Positions 24,588-36,087 of a stretch of DNA of 64,000 bases are shown piece after piece. The stretch is from positions 32,454,911 through 32,518,910 of the forward strand of contig NC_052046.1 of the NCBI RefSeq assembly GCF_015832195.1, in the 5' to 3' direction. The notes beneath the pieces were generated by a model that had not been told where the DNA came from, did no database searches, and saw nothing but the letters and a program-made list of their open reading frames with translations. Source of the stretch: Motacilla alba alba. Its lineage: Eukaryota; Chordata; Aves; Passeriformes; Motacillidae. The stretch's first letter is position 1. Each line of letters begins with the position of its first letter. The translations under genes and the position numbers were made by a program.

Positions 24588-25809
24588 AAGTGTTCTTGTT
24601 TTCTCATTTTCTACATGTCAGGCTCATCCTAAATCTTCCTTTCATTCTGTGAGTGCCCTGAAATTGATGAAATAACTTTGAAAGAGAATGAAGGGAACTT
24701 CAAAAGCTCCTAATAGAAGGTGGTACCACCAACTTTTGTACTATAAAGTGAACAGAGTCAATGGATGTTTGGCATCCCTAAAGGCCAGGCTAAAACTTAA
24801 AAGGAAGACCCATAAAACAAAATATTTATAAAAAAGTAAAATAAGCATCATTATTTTGGCTTGTTCTGCTTTTATTTAGGAATTCAGATACTTCTTATAC
24901 CTGTATTACCATAAAAGTTACCAAAAGAGTACAGTGAGTCTGAAGAAAACCATCTGGTTTATAATTTAATACAGCACTCTTCTGACTAGAGTGACAGACA
25001 AATGGAAGAAGCTGGAAAGAAATATTAATGGTATACATCTTAAGACATACACAGAGCGTGTAAAAAAATTGGTGGAGATAAAGTTGCAATTTTGTAATTA
25101 TACCTGATACAAATAATATTTAGAAAAACTTATTTACTTTATGAAGATATTATGAGAGTTCTAATCTTAATACAGCTAATTTAGCTCACTGCTACTGTGT
25201 AGGAAGTAGAGGAAGAAGTATGTACAACACGCTTTAGACCATTTGTTGCACTAGTAGGGAACCAATAATGGTCTAAATAATAATGAATAGTTAAGGAATG
25301 AGAGATACAGGACACAAAACCAGCATGTATCAACCATGTATTCAGACTAAAATTCAAGATAATAAATCAGTGGTAATCAAAATAGTCAGACTTCAAAATA
25401 TGCTGAAGTACAAAGTAGGTACTTTAAAGACTTGTTATGTTTCCTATGGTTTCCTTCACTGTTTTCAAATTTTTGGTAAATTCTTACTACTGTTACCATA
25501 GTTATTCTCCTCCTTTTGCTATTGAAAACCTTAGTCGAGCTCCTTTCTTTGCCACTGTCTCCTTTGTTGTGCTGGGGTTAAGGCCTAAAAATATTATAAA
25601 GCCATTAATGTTAGATCAGCTTTCTATTCATTCCCATTTCAACAGCTCAAGCTATTTTGCGACACTGGCATATAGGAGAAGATTTCAAACCCAGTAATAA
25701 TTTTGTAGCTATAAGTTATTAAGACTCACATAGAGCTGAAGATTTGCACTGTATTTACATGTCTGCATTGCTGTAAATGTTGAGAAAATAATAAAAAAAA
25801 GGAGTGTCA

Positions 25810-26030
25810 TCACAATAAGGCAGAAATCGCTGCCATGGCAGTGATCTCTAAGAGGTACCAGGCACCCTGACTCCTCCTTTTCCATCTGCCCCCCTCAGCA
25901 GACAGGTAGGAGCCATGAACTGCCTGTGGCTTGGTCCCTGAGGGGCAGCAGCTGCTGGTGCTGCAGAAAGGCAGGTTTGTGGGAGGAGTACAGCAGAGAG
26001 AGGAAGATCGAGGCAAAATACAAGCCACAC
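25810..26030. other. Isolated GC-rich patch of unknown nature
   Basis: About 220 bases of clearly higher GC content in AT-rich surroundings, with text such as GGGGCAGCAGCTGCTGGTGCTGCAG. Two overlapping minus frames of 60-72 codons cross it, with Cys/Ser/Pro-rich products and no known domain. CpG is scarce, so it is not an obvious CpG island. It could be the remnant of a mobile element or a decayed exon; the sequence does not decide. Confidence 0.35.
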
Positions 26031-26757
26031 AGATAGTAAATAGCAGGGAATTTTAATGGAGGGGAATTTTAGTGAGGACCTGGGAAGACAAGAAGCTTGG
26101 CTTGCTTTCTTCCTCTGTTGGAATTAAATAGATAAACAAACTAGCCTATTTTAAATGCTAGTAAGCACTGAATGTGAAAGCTGCTGGGCTTCAGTTTTCC
26201 TTTTTTTTCCCGATAACATAAAATCTCCCAGGAACCAGAAGAGATCTGCTGTGTCAAGCTCCCATGAGGCATTCTGTAGATGCTAACATTGTTCTTTGAT
26301 GTTACTTAGTTGGGAATATGCCAGCATACTCTGAAATATGGTAATAGAAGCTATTAACATAGCAGCAGCACATGTCTTGTCTGTAATATAAAGGCAATTT
26401 TTGGCTCTGGAGGGTAGGGGTTCTAGCTTTGGGGAACACTTGAACACCCACTCTAAGTGAAGGAGGAGGACAGCAATAAGCAACAGCCATAGAAGTAATG
26501 GTTTGACACTGAACTGTAAAAAAAACCAAACACCTCTCATGTAAAGAGTACTGAGCATGCTTACTCTACTTGAGTATGTAATATACATCTACAGGGGAAA
26601 GTATTTTTTATATAGAAGAATTATTTCTATACAGAATTTTTCCAAGCAAAAAAAACCCAAAAAACTTCCCAATCAATATGACCTAGAGTTTGAACTTTAA
26701 AACTTTCAGACTCAGTAGTACTGATTCTAAGATTTTGGGGGTTTTTTTGTTCTAAAT

Positions 26758-26808
26758 TCTATTTTGTCTATTTTGTTCATTTATCTGTCTATTTTGTCTA
26801 TTTTGCTC
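26758..26808 (+). repeat. TCTATTTTG short tandem repeat
   Basis: The motif TCTATTTTG occurs four times in about 50 bases in two pairs, separated by TTCATTTATCTG. Confidence 0.8.
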
Positions 26809-29800
26809 CAAAGTCATAAAATCTTCACCTTCCCAAGATTGGAATGACCTGAGTGATAGCTGCATGAATTTTGACTTCTAAACTGATGAGAAGAATTTCA
26901 TGGTAAATCTACTCATCTTTGACCATCTACTGTAGATTAGGTCCCTGATTAAGAATTTCTAGAAGATGTTTTCACCTCTGCAGCTCCAAGCATGGATGTC
27001 CTCTCCAAGTCCATAACTTCTGTTGTTACAGGTAACAAGGAAGTAGGGTCTCAGTTACTCATTTTAAGTATGGGTATGAAAGGATGTAGTGGTAGGTATA
27101 AGAAACCAGCTTGCATAGCTCCTGGTTAATGCCATGTTGTGGGCTTATAATTTCTCTTAAAGTGTCTTAATAACTACACTGTAGGTTCAGGTTGAATGAA
27201 GGCAAGCTACAGGGCTCTGTATTGTGCCATAAAATGGAAATTGACAGTGATTTAAGATGTGTGGTTTCTCTTGAGAAGCTACTCTGGTAAAAGGGACATT
27301 TGGGAAGGACAGAGAGTTTATTCCAGCTACTCTCAGGGCTGTTTATGTCCTAACTTAAACTCTCATTATACTAATTTTAGGAGAAAAAAGCTTACAAATA
27401 TTTGGGGAGCCAGATAATTCAGAACTCCTTTGCTACCAGTTTAGTGCCCAAACTACTCATATGCTTCTTCTGTATATTTTTGCTGTGTCTCCCTCTGGTC
27501 CTAAGCATCTTGAGTAATTTATTGTATGATGGCTTTTCCCCCTTCCCCTTCTTCCTTCTTAGTGATGAGGAAAAACTGAGATGGAATTAACTTTTTCTGA
27601 TGACAGATATATCCTTATTATTTGTATTAGTTTTTACCAACTACTTATTGCTGTGTATGATATATGTTATTATGTCACAGTACATTTGACATAATTCAAG
27701 CCACATGCTGACTTTATCTTGACAGATATATACAATCCATTTAGGGCATTGACAAGAAATAGAACACTGCAAAGATAGAGGTGGGATAGAAAACATTATA
27801 GATTTTTTTTTTTAATTCCTAAATGCAGTTTAAATACTATTTGGCAAAACCAGAGACCCTGGCTTCATTAGCATAGTGCTTAGAGGGTTTAAGGGAGGAA
27901 AAGTAGAACAGACTCCAGAGGGACAGCAAATCTCCATATCAAATCTTTTCTGCCACTTGCTCTGTGCTGTGTTACGCTTCAGGTTTTATGGTGGAAGGCT
28001 ACACTTGTCCTTCACTCCTGTATTCCGCTTGTGTTTTTCCTCTTCTTTTACACCATGTAAATCACACAAGAAGGGAGAATTGTGTGTGTATTTGGATGTC
28101 AGTTCAAAAAAAAAGAGCTGCAATATGTAAAATTAGCACTTTTGGGAGAAAGCTCCCCTTAACAGACTGTTTTACATCTCATCATTTCCACAGTACTGCC
28201 ATTCATTTTCATACTTGCTGTCATTTTCATGATCAGCAGTGACTTGAAATTGATGTGAGATATAACTGGCAATGAAATAGATTTCTCCACTGCATTTGTT
28301 TGCATGAGCGTGCATCTGGGGTTCATAATTTTTCTCCCTTGACAGAATTTTTTTACACTCAGAAAACAGACAAACATTATTTTGAACTTTATTCACAACC
28401 TTATTATTAATGAACCTTACTCAAACTCATTCTGATATGAAGTCCTCAGTAGTATAGAGTAAAAATTATTACAAATTATTTTAATTTATTAGAATTTGTG
28501 TGATATAGGTGTTTAATAAATTATTGGATACTAAGATCAGAGATCCATGAATATCCTATCTTTAATCCTATTAGAATATCAAATAGATTTGCTTGGGCAG
28601 TCTTAAAACCAAATTCTTAGTGTATGACTTAACAGTATTTTAAAATGTATTTTACATATACTTTAAATATGTTAATTTCAATAAAAGGAAAAAAATGAGG
28701 GAACTGCTGTTGCCTCATTTTTAATTTTTTTTACATTATTTGTTTGAGAAGTTCTGGCTTAAGATGAGGGAGGTTTAAAATTTAAATAGAACTTATAACC
28801 AAGATCATGTGGAAGATGTCATAGTTTTACTTTCATTAAGACCCCACTGCTTTCAGAAGTGGACTCATTATAGTCTTTAAATGCAGTAGGGTACCTCAAC
28901 TAGTGCAAAGGAGCAGAGATAAGCCTTTAGTATTATTACAGCAGTGGAGAAGAGGAGAAGAGCAGCAGGGATTAATACATCTTTCTCCTTTTTTTTAGTG
29001 TACTTCATACTCTGAAATAGCACCTTTTTTATGAAGTGCATTAAACACAGGAAATAAGATAATGTGGTGATGTCTTTATAAATTACAGATTTGCTTACAA
29101 ATTGACCTAAAAATCTGAATAGGAGAGTGTTCTTGTGCTGTGAATATTAACTTTCTGACTTAAAAATACACTTCAAAAGATTAATTCTACCTATTAAAAA
29201 AGGATGAATTGTTACAGAAATTGCTCCCTTCTAATCTAAAGTGTCTGGCCATTTTCAGGATCACCATTTCAGTGACATATGAGCTTTGGCTCAACTGTAC
29301 AACTCCTTTTTTGATCCCACATGTGATGCAACCTCCTGAATAACAGTCTTAGTCAGGATACAGGTTCATGTGCCTTCTGAAGGAAGGTTCATGTGTCCCT
29401 GGAGACAGCTGCACATTCCTAGTGCTTTCTTTATAGAACTGATGGTGCTCAACCAGGATGTTTTAAGTAGCTAAACTGGTATTGAATGAGTCAGTGGTTT
29501 AGACAATGTTAATTTTCTCCTAGTTTAGCTCCTTAACTAACATCCATGCAGTTTCAGATGAGCATGACAACGGCAGAAAGAAGGTGGAGAAAGCTTGTTC
29601 AAAGAATCAGAGACTGACGATTTGGATAACTCCAAGGAAGGGATGGAACGGATCATTGGATAGCTTTCTGTGTGAAGCTATTTACAACTTTAATTCAAGC
29701 ACAAAAGCTGTCCATGTGTTCTGCTAGACTGCAGGAAGGGGGCCTTCTGAGCTCTAACCTCTCTCGTTCCTGAGGATGGAAGAAGAAATTGAGAAGTCAA

Positions 29801-30160
29801 CAATATTGTGCTTGTGGTTCACGCTGTATGTCAGCAACCAATCCTGTCTTCAAAAACCTAAGGTATTCCAATTTTTTTTCTGAGTAAAATATGTAAGTAG
29901 TAGATCACTGAAGTATTTGTTGAATTTGCTAAAACTGAGAAGAAAGAAAATAGATTTTAAGAAATAATTTCAAAGAATAATTATTTGTTAATCAACACAC
30001 TGGAGTCATGAAAAGATATCATCTATTCCCTGCTACTCTTATTCTGCTTTCAGTACAGTAAAGTATACACTTGTTTAGGAAGATTTGATGCTGAAATTTG
30101 TATTTTTTTTCTCTGTGAAACCTATAGAGTCCCTATGTGAAAATGTGCAACTACTTTAAA

Positions 30161-30197
30161 TTCCTTATTGAATTTAGAATTCCTTATTGAATTAGAA
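30161..30197 (+). repeat. Imperfect 19-bp tandem duplication
   Basis: TTCCTTATTGAATTTAGAA is followed directly by TTCCTTATTGAATTAGAA, differing by one missing T. Confidence 0.8.
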
Positions 30198-31427
30198 TCT
30201 TTTTCTGTATAAATTCCAAACAGATTGTCCCCTGTATATTTGTTCTGCATTTATTGCCTTTTCATTAATTTATCCATGCAAGTAAAAACTTTCCTTCTCA
30301 CCATTCCTTCCTTTCTCACCTGGATAACGGACCAATATTGACTTTTATGATTATGAGGATCAACAAGTATAAAATATTAAGAATTAATCAACCCATTTAT
30401 TATTTTAAAATTATATTAACTAGTAAACAAGCAGAAAAGGTTGAGTAAGAGTGGAATTAATCTGTATTCAAGAACCAGCTAAAGAAAGAAACACATTGGA
30501 CTAGAGATCTTTAAATTAGGAGAAATCATGAGAACTTTCCTTTCCCTGCTTGTTTGTTTTCCTATGTAAAATATGTGAATGCTGTGAGAGTACAGAATAT
30601 GGTAGAGACAATATTCTTGTCTATAAAGAATTTTTCTTCTAAACTTCTATACAGTGAGTAGCAACAGTTTTTTGATAACCTCTGCGGCAGTATATTTGTT
30701 GTATATGAAGACATCTTGACTTCTTGTGACTACAAAGAAACACAAAGGAAAATGTGAGAGAGTAATTTATCCTCACATCAATTCTGACAAGCTGAATAGT
30801 TTGAAGCAAACACTTATAAATAGGCAAATACTGACAAATAGGCAACCTCCTTCATAATCTATATACAATTTCTGTAGTGTTATATGTTCTAGCTTTAGCT
30901 TTTGCCCTTTGTGTTTATCTTCTCTAGAAATTAAGTTAAATTTATTTTGCCTTAAAATTTACATTATTATTACTCCTTGTGAAATTTTGTTATTATTAAT
31001 CCTTATGAAATTGATAGTTCCAGATGAGGGGACAGGAGCAACATGTTTCCTTTGAAAGCTTTTGCATCTTCAGCTCTACCTGTCCAGACATTCTAAATAT
31101 GATTTAAAATTATTTTGGGGAGATTTAATTTTCTTTAAGGTTATTTTTTGAGAGCTTTATCCCATTCTATAAATGCAGGTATTCCTGCATTTAAATGACA
31201 GTAAAGGGCTACCTGGCCAGGAAAATATTCTCAATAAGGATCTGAAGCCAAAGGAGATTTAATCTGAAGTTGTACCTTTAAGTGGTCTTGGTTTATGTGT
31301 GAAAGTATTGGAGTGTGGGGTTTCCAGCCCCGGATTGGGGTGACCCCAAAAGATGGAAAAGTCTCTCCTCCAACCCGTGCCTTCAAAGAAAGACTCAGTA
31401 GTCTTCTGTTATCCAGTCTCAAGGTTG

Positions 31428-31433
31428 TTTATT
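31428..31433 (-). terminator. AATAAA signal of family 3 LTR, left copy
   Basis: The + strand TTTATT inside AAGGTTGTTTATTGTTGG is AATAAA on the LTR sense strand. The same block is conserved in the right copy at 35581-35586. Confidence 0.65.
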
Positions 31434-31528
31434 GTTGGTTATCTAAAAGATTCTTTTCCCTGAACTGCTGCGGCTCATTCAGCAGGTCAGACAAAGGCAC
31501 ACTGCCCTCCCAGGGGGCTGGTGCCATC

Positions 31529-31537
31529 TTTTATATC
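31529..31537 (-). promoter_or_regulatory. TATA box of family 3 LTR, left copy
   Basis: The + strand CTTTTATAT gives ATATAAAAG on the LTR sense strand. The equivalent TATAAAAG is conserved in the right copy at 35680-35687. Confidence 0.6.
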
Positions 31538-31986
31538 ATATATTACGTGTTAGATGTTTATACTTTTTCCCCAATACCTACTATCTATATTGAATGGTGA
31601 CTTTCTACTCTAAACCAATCTGTGAGTGCCAACATCACCAAAGACATGGAGGCTAGGAAGGAGAAAGAAAGAGGACAGGGCACCCCCAAATCCCTCCATC
31701 TTAGAACTCCTGACCCCGATGTACAAAACTTGGACCCCTGCGTACAAGGCTTAAAACCCCCCTGTACAGCACTCAAAAATCCTTCCTTTCACTTCGTGAC
31801 TACTTCTACTACAATACCTAAACTTTTGTGTGTGGCTTGTAATTCTTCAGACAGAGTTGGTAATTTGCTCCATGGGCTAAGATCAAAACCCCACGTGTGT
31901 CTTTGGCTGCATGCCAGGGTCTCAGAGCCCCCTGCCAGCAGCTCGGGCCATCCAGGGCACCCAGAGGGATGTCCTGGGTTCCCACA

Positions 31987-34900
31987 CTTATGTTACTCTC
32001 CTGTTCATTTCCTCTGTTTGTTCCATTAGAAAGATACTTTATCTTTCCTCTTAATTGAAAATGAACCTTATTTCACTTCTGTATACATTTAAAAACCACT
32101 TTGCCCTATGAGGCCGTGTTTCTAAGTAAACGCAATTTCTTTTTAATAGGAAAATGCAATACCTAGAACATAATGCAAAATTTTGGTCATATAGGCCCTT
32201 CTCTAACTTCTAACTTTATTTGTCTGCATTTGACTTGGTATTGATATGTTTTAATCTCAAGCATCATAAAATTGTCCCCACACCCCTTTACGTTGTTTAT
32301 ACTTTGTTTATTTAGTCTCAAAAAACCTCATGGTGCTGTGCTTTTATTCTTCATTCACCTGCGGGTTATCACAGAAATTCTTACATCTTATTATTTACAA
32401 TTTATTAATATAATCCCTAGGCATAAACCTGACTGGAACTATTAATTTAAGGTGATGTCTTTTCTAAATTGTACTACAGGAATTAGGGGAATCTGTCTGT
32501 GCTTACTCTACTGAGCCCAAAATATTTTGCTCTACTGGTTATAGATATAGTTTCCTGCATGTCTGCCACTCCAGGGGTGTATTTGCCATCTATTAGCATA
32601 TGATTTTGTACAGGAACTGGCAAGATTTCGTTTGTTTTTCATCCTGTAATGAATACCTATCTGCCAAAATATAGAAACAAAACTAATTTTCGCATTTTCT
32701 AGTGGCAAGTTGTGTTTACTTGTATAATCTCCTCTTTGAACTTGTATAATTTTCTCTTTGATGCAATTACATGAACGATTTTGCTGATCTTGCTCCATAT
32801 TCTACAAAGTGATGGGTCATCTTGCTTTTGTCTGGATTTTCTGGGCTGGTAGTGCACCTAATGGTAGCATTCAGAATTTGTTTGCTTTGTAGGAGGGATG
32901 AAGTTGAATATATAGCCTATAGCTGAAAAGCAATGTGGTGATAGTGTGGAATTTAAAGTAGAATTCTTCTCATGAACTCTTGATGCTCTTGTCCTCTGAC
33001 TGTTGTGTACCAATGTACTGCCTGGTGGCATTGAAAATGCTAAGGAAACCCCAAAGGGAAGGTGACACTATTTAATTTCTCTGTGCTTCACCTAATAGGC
33101 ATTCTGTCTGCAAGAGCAAGACAGAATTCTCTTAGTCCCACAGGAAATAGAAATTTAAATTGTTCAATATAGATATAAACTTTGCTGGATTTAAATCCCT
33201 GAAATGGACGCATGTCATCTCTCTGAGGAGTCGGATCAATTTTCCACTGCTTGCGGTTTTATTGCCAGACTAACTACTGGTCAATCATTCTGAAATTGAT
33301 CTGATTAATCTGAGATTTGCAGGTTTATTTCATAAATTATGTATGTGAACAAAGTCTGTATTATTGTTCTCAGTTCACCACATAAAGAGTAACCTATTTT
33401 CTGACTGGAGTAGTTGTGTTTCCAAGAACCACAAAGAATAAGATGGATTATTTTATTTATAGACTAAATAAAATAATTTTTCATTGGTTATATAAAATGG
33501 TCACAATACAGGTTAAAACTATATGTTCATACCGCGTATACAATATATATTCTTGTGCTGGGGATACATTTGGAAAGACATATAGAATTTACAGACATTC
33601 CATGTATAGTATAGACTATAAAGTGCTCTCAGGACAAATTAATTTCAGTAGGTGCAATTATACAGAGCCATAGAGTAATGTAATATTTCTAAATATTATT
33701 TTATTAGACAATAAATTAAAACTTTATAATTAGTTACTTGGTTTAAAAATTAATGTTTAAGCATTCATATTCTTACCCTGTTTCATGAACACCTGTGGAT
33801 TTAGGTCTCTCATGCTCATCCATAATGGGTAAAAAACAACCTGTTGGTTTTGTATTAGTATTTTTTTCCACAGATAAATAAAATAAATGTCATTCTGTAG
33901 ATGTAAAGAGAAAGTGAAGTGTGAGATGGATTGAATATCTGCCAAACTTACTGACAGATTACTGACAAAACTGAACTGTAACATTCTCAATATGACTGGT
34001 TACATAAAAACAAAGCTATTTAAGCAAATGAAACATTGTGGCTGATTTGACAAATATGTTGATTTTCAAATTCAGAGAAGAAAATACATTACTGAGAATG
34101 CAGTGAAAATGGATGAATTAAATTCTTTAAGCGTGTCCCAGTTGTATGACAAGATTCTCTGAAATGAATTGATAATGCCATAATCTATCAAAATGCCTAG
34201 TCTCTATTTTTGTGCAATGTATAATATCAGGTGTAAAATACAGTCTGAAAATATCCTGAACAGGAAAGCAATTAAAAGCATCATCATGGTTCAAACTGTC
34301 CAGAAAGAACAAAATGAGAATGCCTAAATTCTACCTCTCTATGTATGAGACAGTAATTAATACCAATATGAGAGACAGTAAAAATGTAGAGGGTCCATAA
34401 AATATTTTTGTAATAGGTAACCCAACCAGAATGCTTTAACTCTGCAATGTGTTATGTATTTCTTACTATGAACTGGTTTTATAAAAAAACAGTAGGCAAA
34501 ACATAGATTGCATTATACATGCTAAATACGAATAACATTAATATTGATAGAGAGTTGTGGAGGACATTTATCTGTTCTGGTCAGATGGCATGCAGTTGAC
34601 AGTGTGTAGAAAGACCTCACATCTTCTTATAGTCTGGAATTAAAACTGGACAGAGAAATTAGAGTTTGCTGGGTTGGGTTGCTAGATTAATGCTGGCTGT
34701 CTCTGGTTTGGAAAACTAGCTACGCATGATGAATGGTGTCTGATAGTGCAGGCAATTACAGAGGCACAGAACAGACTTGAAAATCAGCTGGAAAAAAAAG
34801 TACTGTGGATAAAGTTGTTTGAAAACAAATTGCCATGTTATGGAAGCTGGGTATATGTAGAGGTGTGTATTATTTAAACTTGGGTTGATATTGACTAAAA

Positions 34901-35470
34901 ATAAAAACATGTACCAGCCTAGACCTGTAGCTCCAACTGTGGAGGTGTTACCTTGTCCAAAGAAGTTGTTTGCAATGAACAGCTTGCCTGCAGCAGAGCA
35001 ATTTTGAGCAGGTTTAAGTGGTCTTGCAGCTTGCACATGGACAAAAGAAGAACCAAAGTTTATGGACCACGCAGAGGGGGAGGGAGAGAGAGAAAGGGAG
35101 AGAGGGAGGGATGGAGGGGTTTTTTCGGTGCTAAGATTCTGAAAGTTTGCAATGTTCTCACAGCCTCAGCCATCTGGAGTTTCTGCATGGAGCTTCTGCT
35201 GCTTTTCTTCATACTGTTTAGTGTGTTCAGCTTCCTCACTCACAAGGGTGTGTTTCTACCTCATGCAGCAGTGACAATCAGCAGCTTGTCCTTGGGCCTC
35301 CATTTTCAATCTCATTTGTATTTTCAATGCCATTGCTACTATGTGCTGCACTGCACATCATAGGAAGATGTACCTGGTAGCAAGGCACAGGTTGCCCAAG
35401 TTCTCAAGATAAGTTGATAACAAGCAAGGACTGGGGACAACAAATTTAGCTGGTGGCAAATATAGCCTAA
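31987..35470. other. AT-rich interval between two family 3 LTRs, possible retroviral remnant at its left end
   Basis: About 3.5 kb. Next to the left LTR, in LTR sense, lies a purine-rich stretch that could be a decayed polypurine tract, and an 88-codon minus frame at 32532-32798 has a polar, Cys-containing product. None of this shows a diagnostic retroviral motif. The right part is ordinary AT-rich DNA with a purine-only block of GGGAGAGAGAGAAAGGGAGAG type near 35073-35117. Because the right LTR has its own flanking duplication, the interval as a whole is not the interior of one provirus. Confidence 0.35.
35465..35470 (+). repeat. Target site duplication, left half (GCCTAA)
   Basis: GCCTAA directly precedes the LTR at 35471 and is repeated directly after it at 36082-36087. 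A 6-bp perfect duplication marks one integration event and shows the LTR is solo. Confidence 0.75.
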
Positions 35471-36081
35471 TCTGGGAGTTGCCGCCATCTGGGTGACCCC
35501 AAGATGTGTTAGAAAGTATTTTTCCCAACCCAGCTGTCAAAGAAGGAGTCAGAAGTCTTCAGCTGTTGTTCTCAAGGTTGTTTATTAATTGTTATGTAAA
35601 ACACTTTCTGTCTGGCCTGCTGCGATCAGTTCAGCAGGTCAGCCAAAGGCACACTCCCCGCCTACGAGGCTGGTGCTATCTTTTATACTAAAAACTACGT
35701 GTACTATATTTACAATTCTGTTCCAATATCTATCACCTATGTTAGACAGTCAGCTTCTATTCTAAACCAATCTACAAGTGCCAACATTACCCAAATCATG
35801 GAGGCTAGAAGGAAGAAAGAAAAAGTACAGGGCACACCCTGAGTCCTCCATCTTGGAGCCTCAGACCTCCATTCTAAAATCCCCAAAATTTCACTTTTCA
35901 CCCTGTGACAACTACTATTATGCTACTTAAACTTTTGTGACTTGTAATTCTTCATACAGAGTTGGTGATTCGCTCCATGGGCTAAGATCAAAATTGCACG
36001 TGTCTTTGGCTGCATGCCAGGGTCTCGGAGCAGGGGCTCGGGCCATCCAGGGCACCCAGAGGGGTGTCCTGGGTTCCAACA
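35471..36081 (-). mobile_element. Solo retroviral LTR (family 3), right copy, antisense
   Basis: Collinear with the LTR at 31314-31986, sharing GTCAGCCAAAGGCACACT-like, CTCTAAACCAATCT-like, TTGTAATTCTTCA, CTCCATGGGCTAAGATCAAAA and CTTTGGCTGCATGCCAGGGTCTC blocks. In sense orientation it starts TGTTGGAACCCAGGACACC. Its last bases are CCCAGA where CCCACA is expected, a single-base loss of the CA terminus. TATAAAAG (35680-35687) and AATAAA (35581-35586) are kept. A perfect GCCTAA duplication flanks it. It is about 60 bases shorter than the left copy, partly from loss of text between 35850 and 35890. Confidence 0.85.
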
Positions 36082-36087
36082 GCCTAA
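36082..36087 (+). repeat. Target site duplication, right half (GCCTAA)
   Basis: Second copy of the hexamer that precedes the solo LTR. Confidence 0.75.

Larger units (their letters stand above)
24588..31313. other. AT-rich stretch without recognised genes
   Basis: About 6.7 kb with no gene recognised. It contains the GC-rich patch at 25810-26030, a TCTATTTTG repeat near 26758-26808 and a small tandem duplication near 30161-30197. Reading frames are short and unconvincing. Confidence 0.5.
31314..31986 (-). mobile_element. Retroviral LTR (family 3), left copy, antisense
   Basis: On the minus strand it starts TGTGGGAACCCAGGACATCC and ends GGAAACCCCACA, with TG/CA termini inside short inverted repeats. 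In that orientation a TATAAAAG box (31529-31537) precedes an AATAAA signal (31428-31433) by about 100 bases, a normal spacing. The same blocks recur in order at 35471-36081. Flanking bases (TTGGAG left, CTTATG right) do not form a target duplication, so it may be the 3' LTR of a longer decayed element extending rightward, or a recombinant copy. Small frames in it are artefacts. Confidence 0.8.

Noticed and set aside
31622..32029. A 135-codon + frame
   Set aside because: It is antisense through the family 3 LTR and runs into its flank; no domain.
31314..36081. A complete provirus between the two family 3 LTRs
   Set aside because: The right LTR is flanked on both sides by GCCTAA, so it is solo, and the interval shows no primer site next to it or polymerase motifs.
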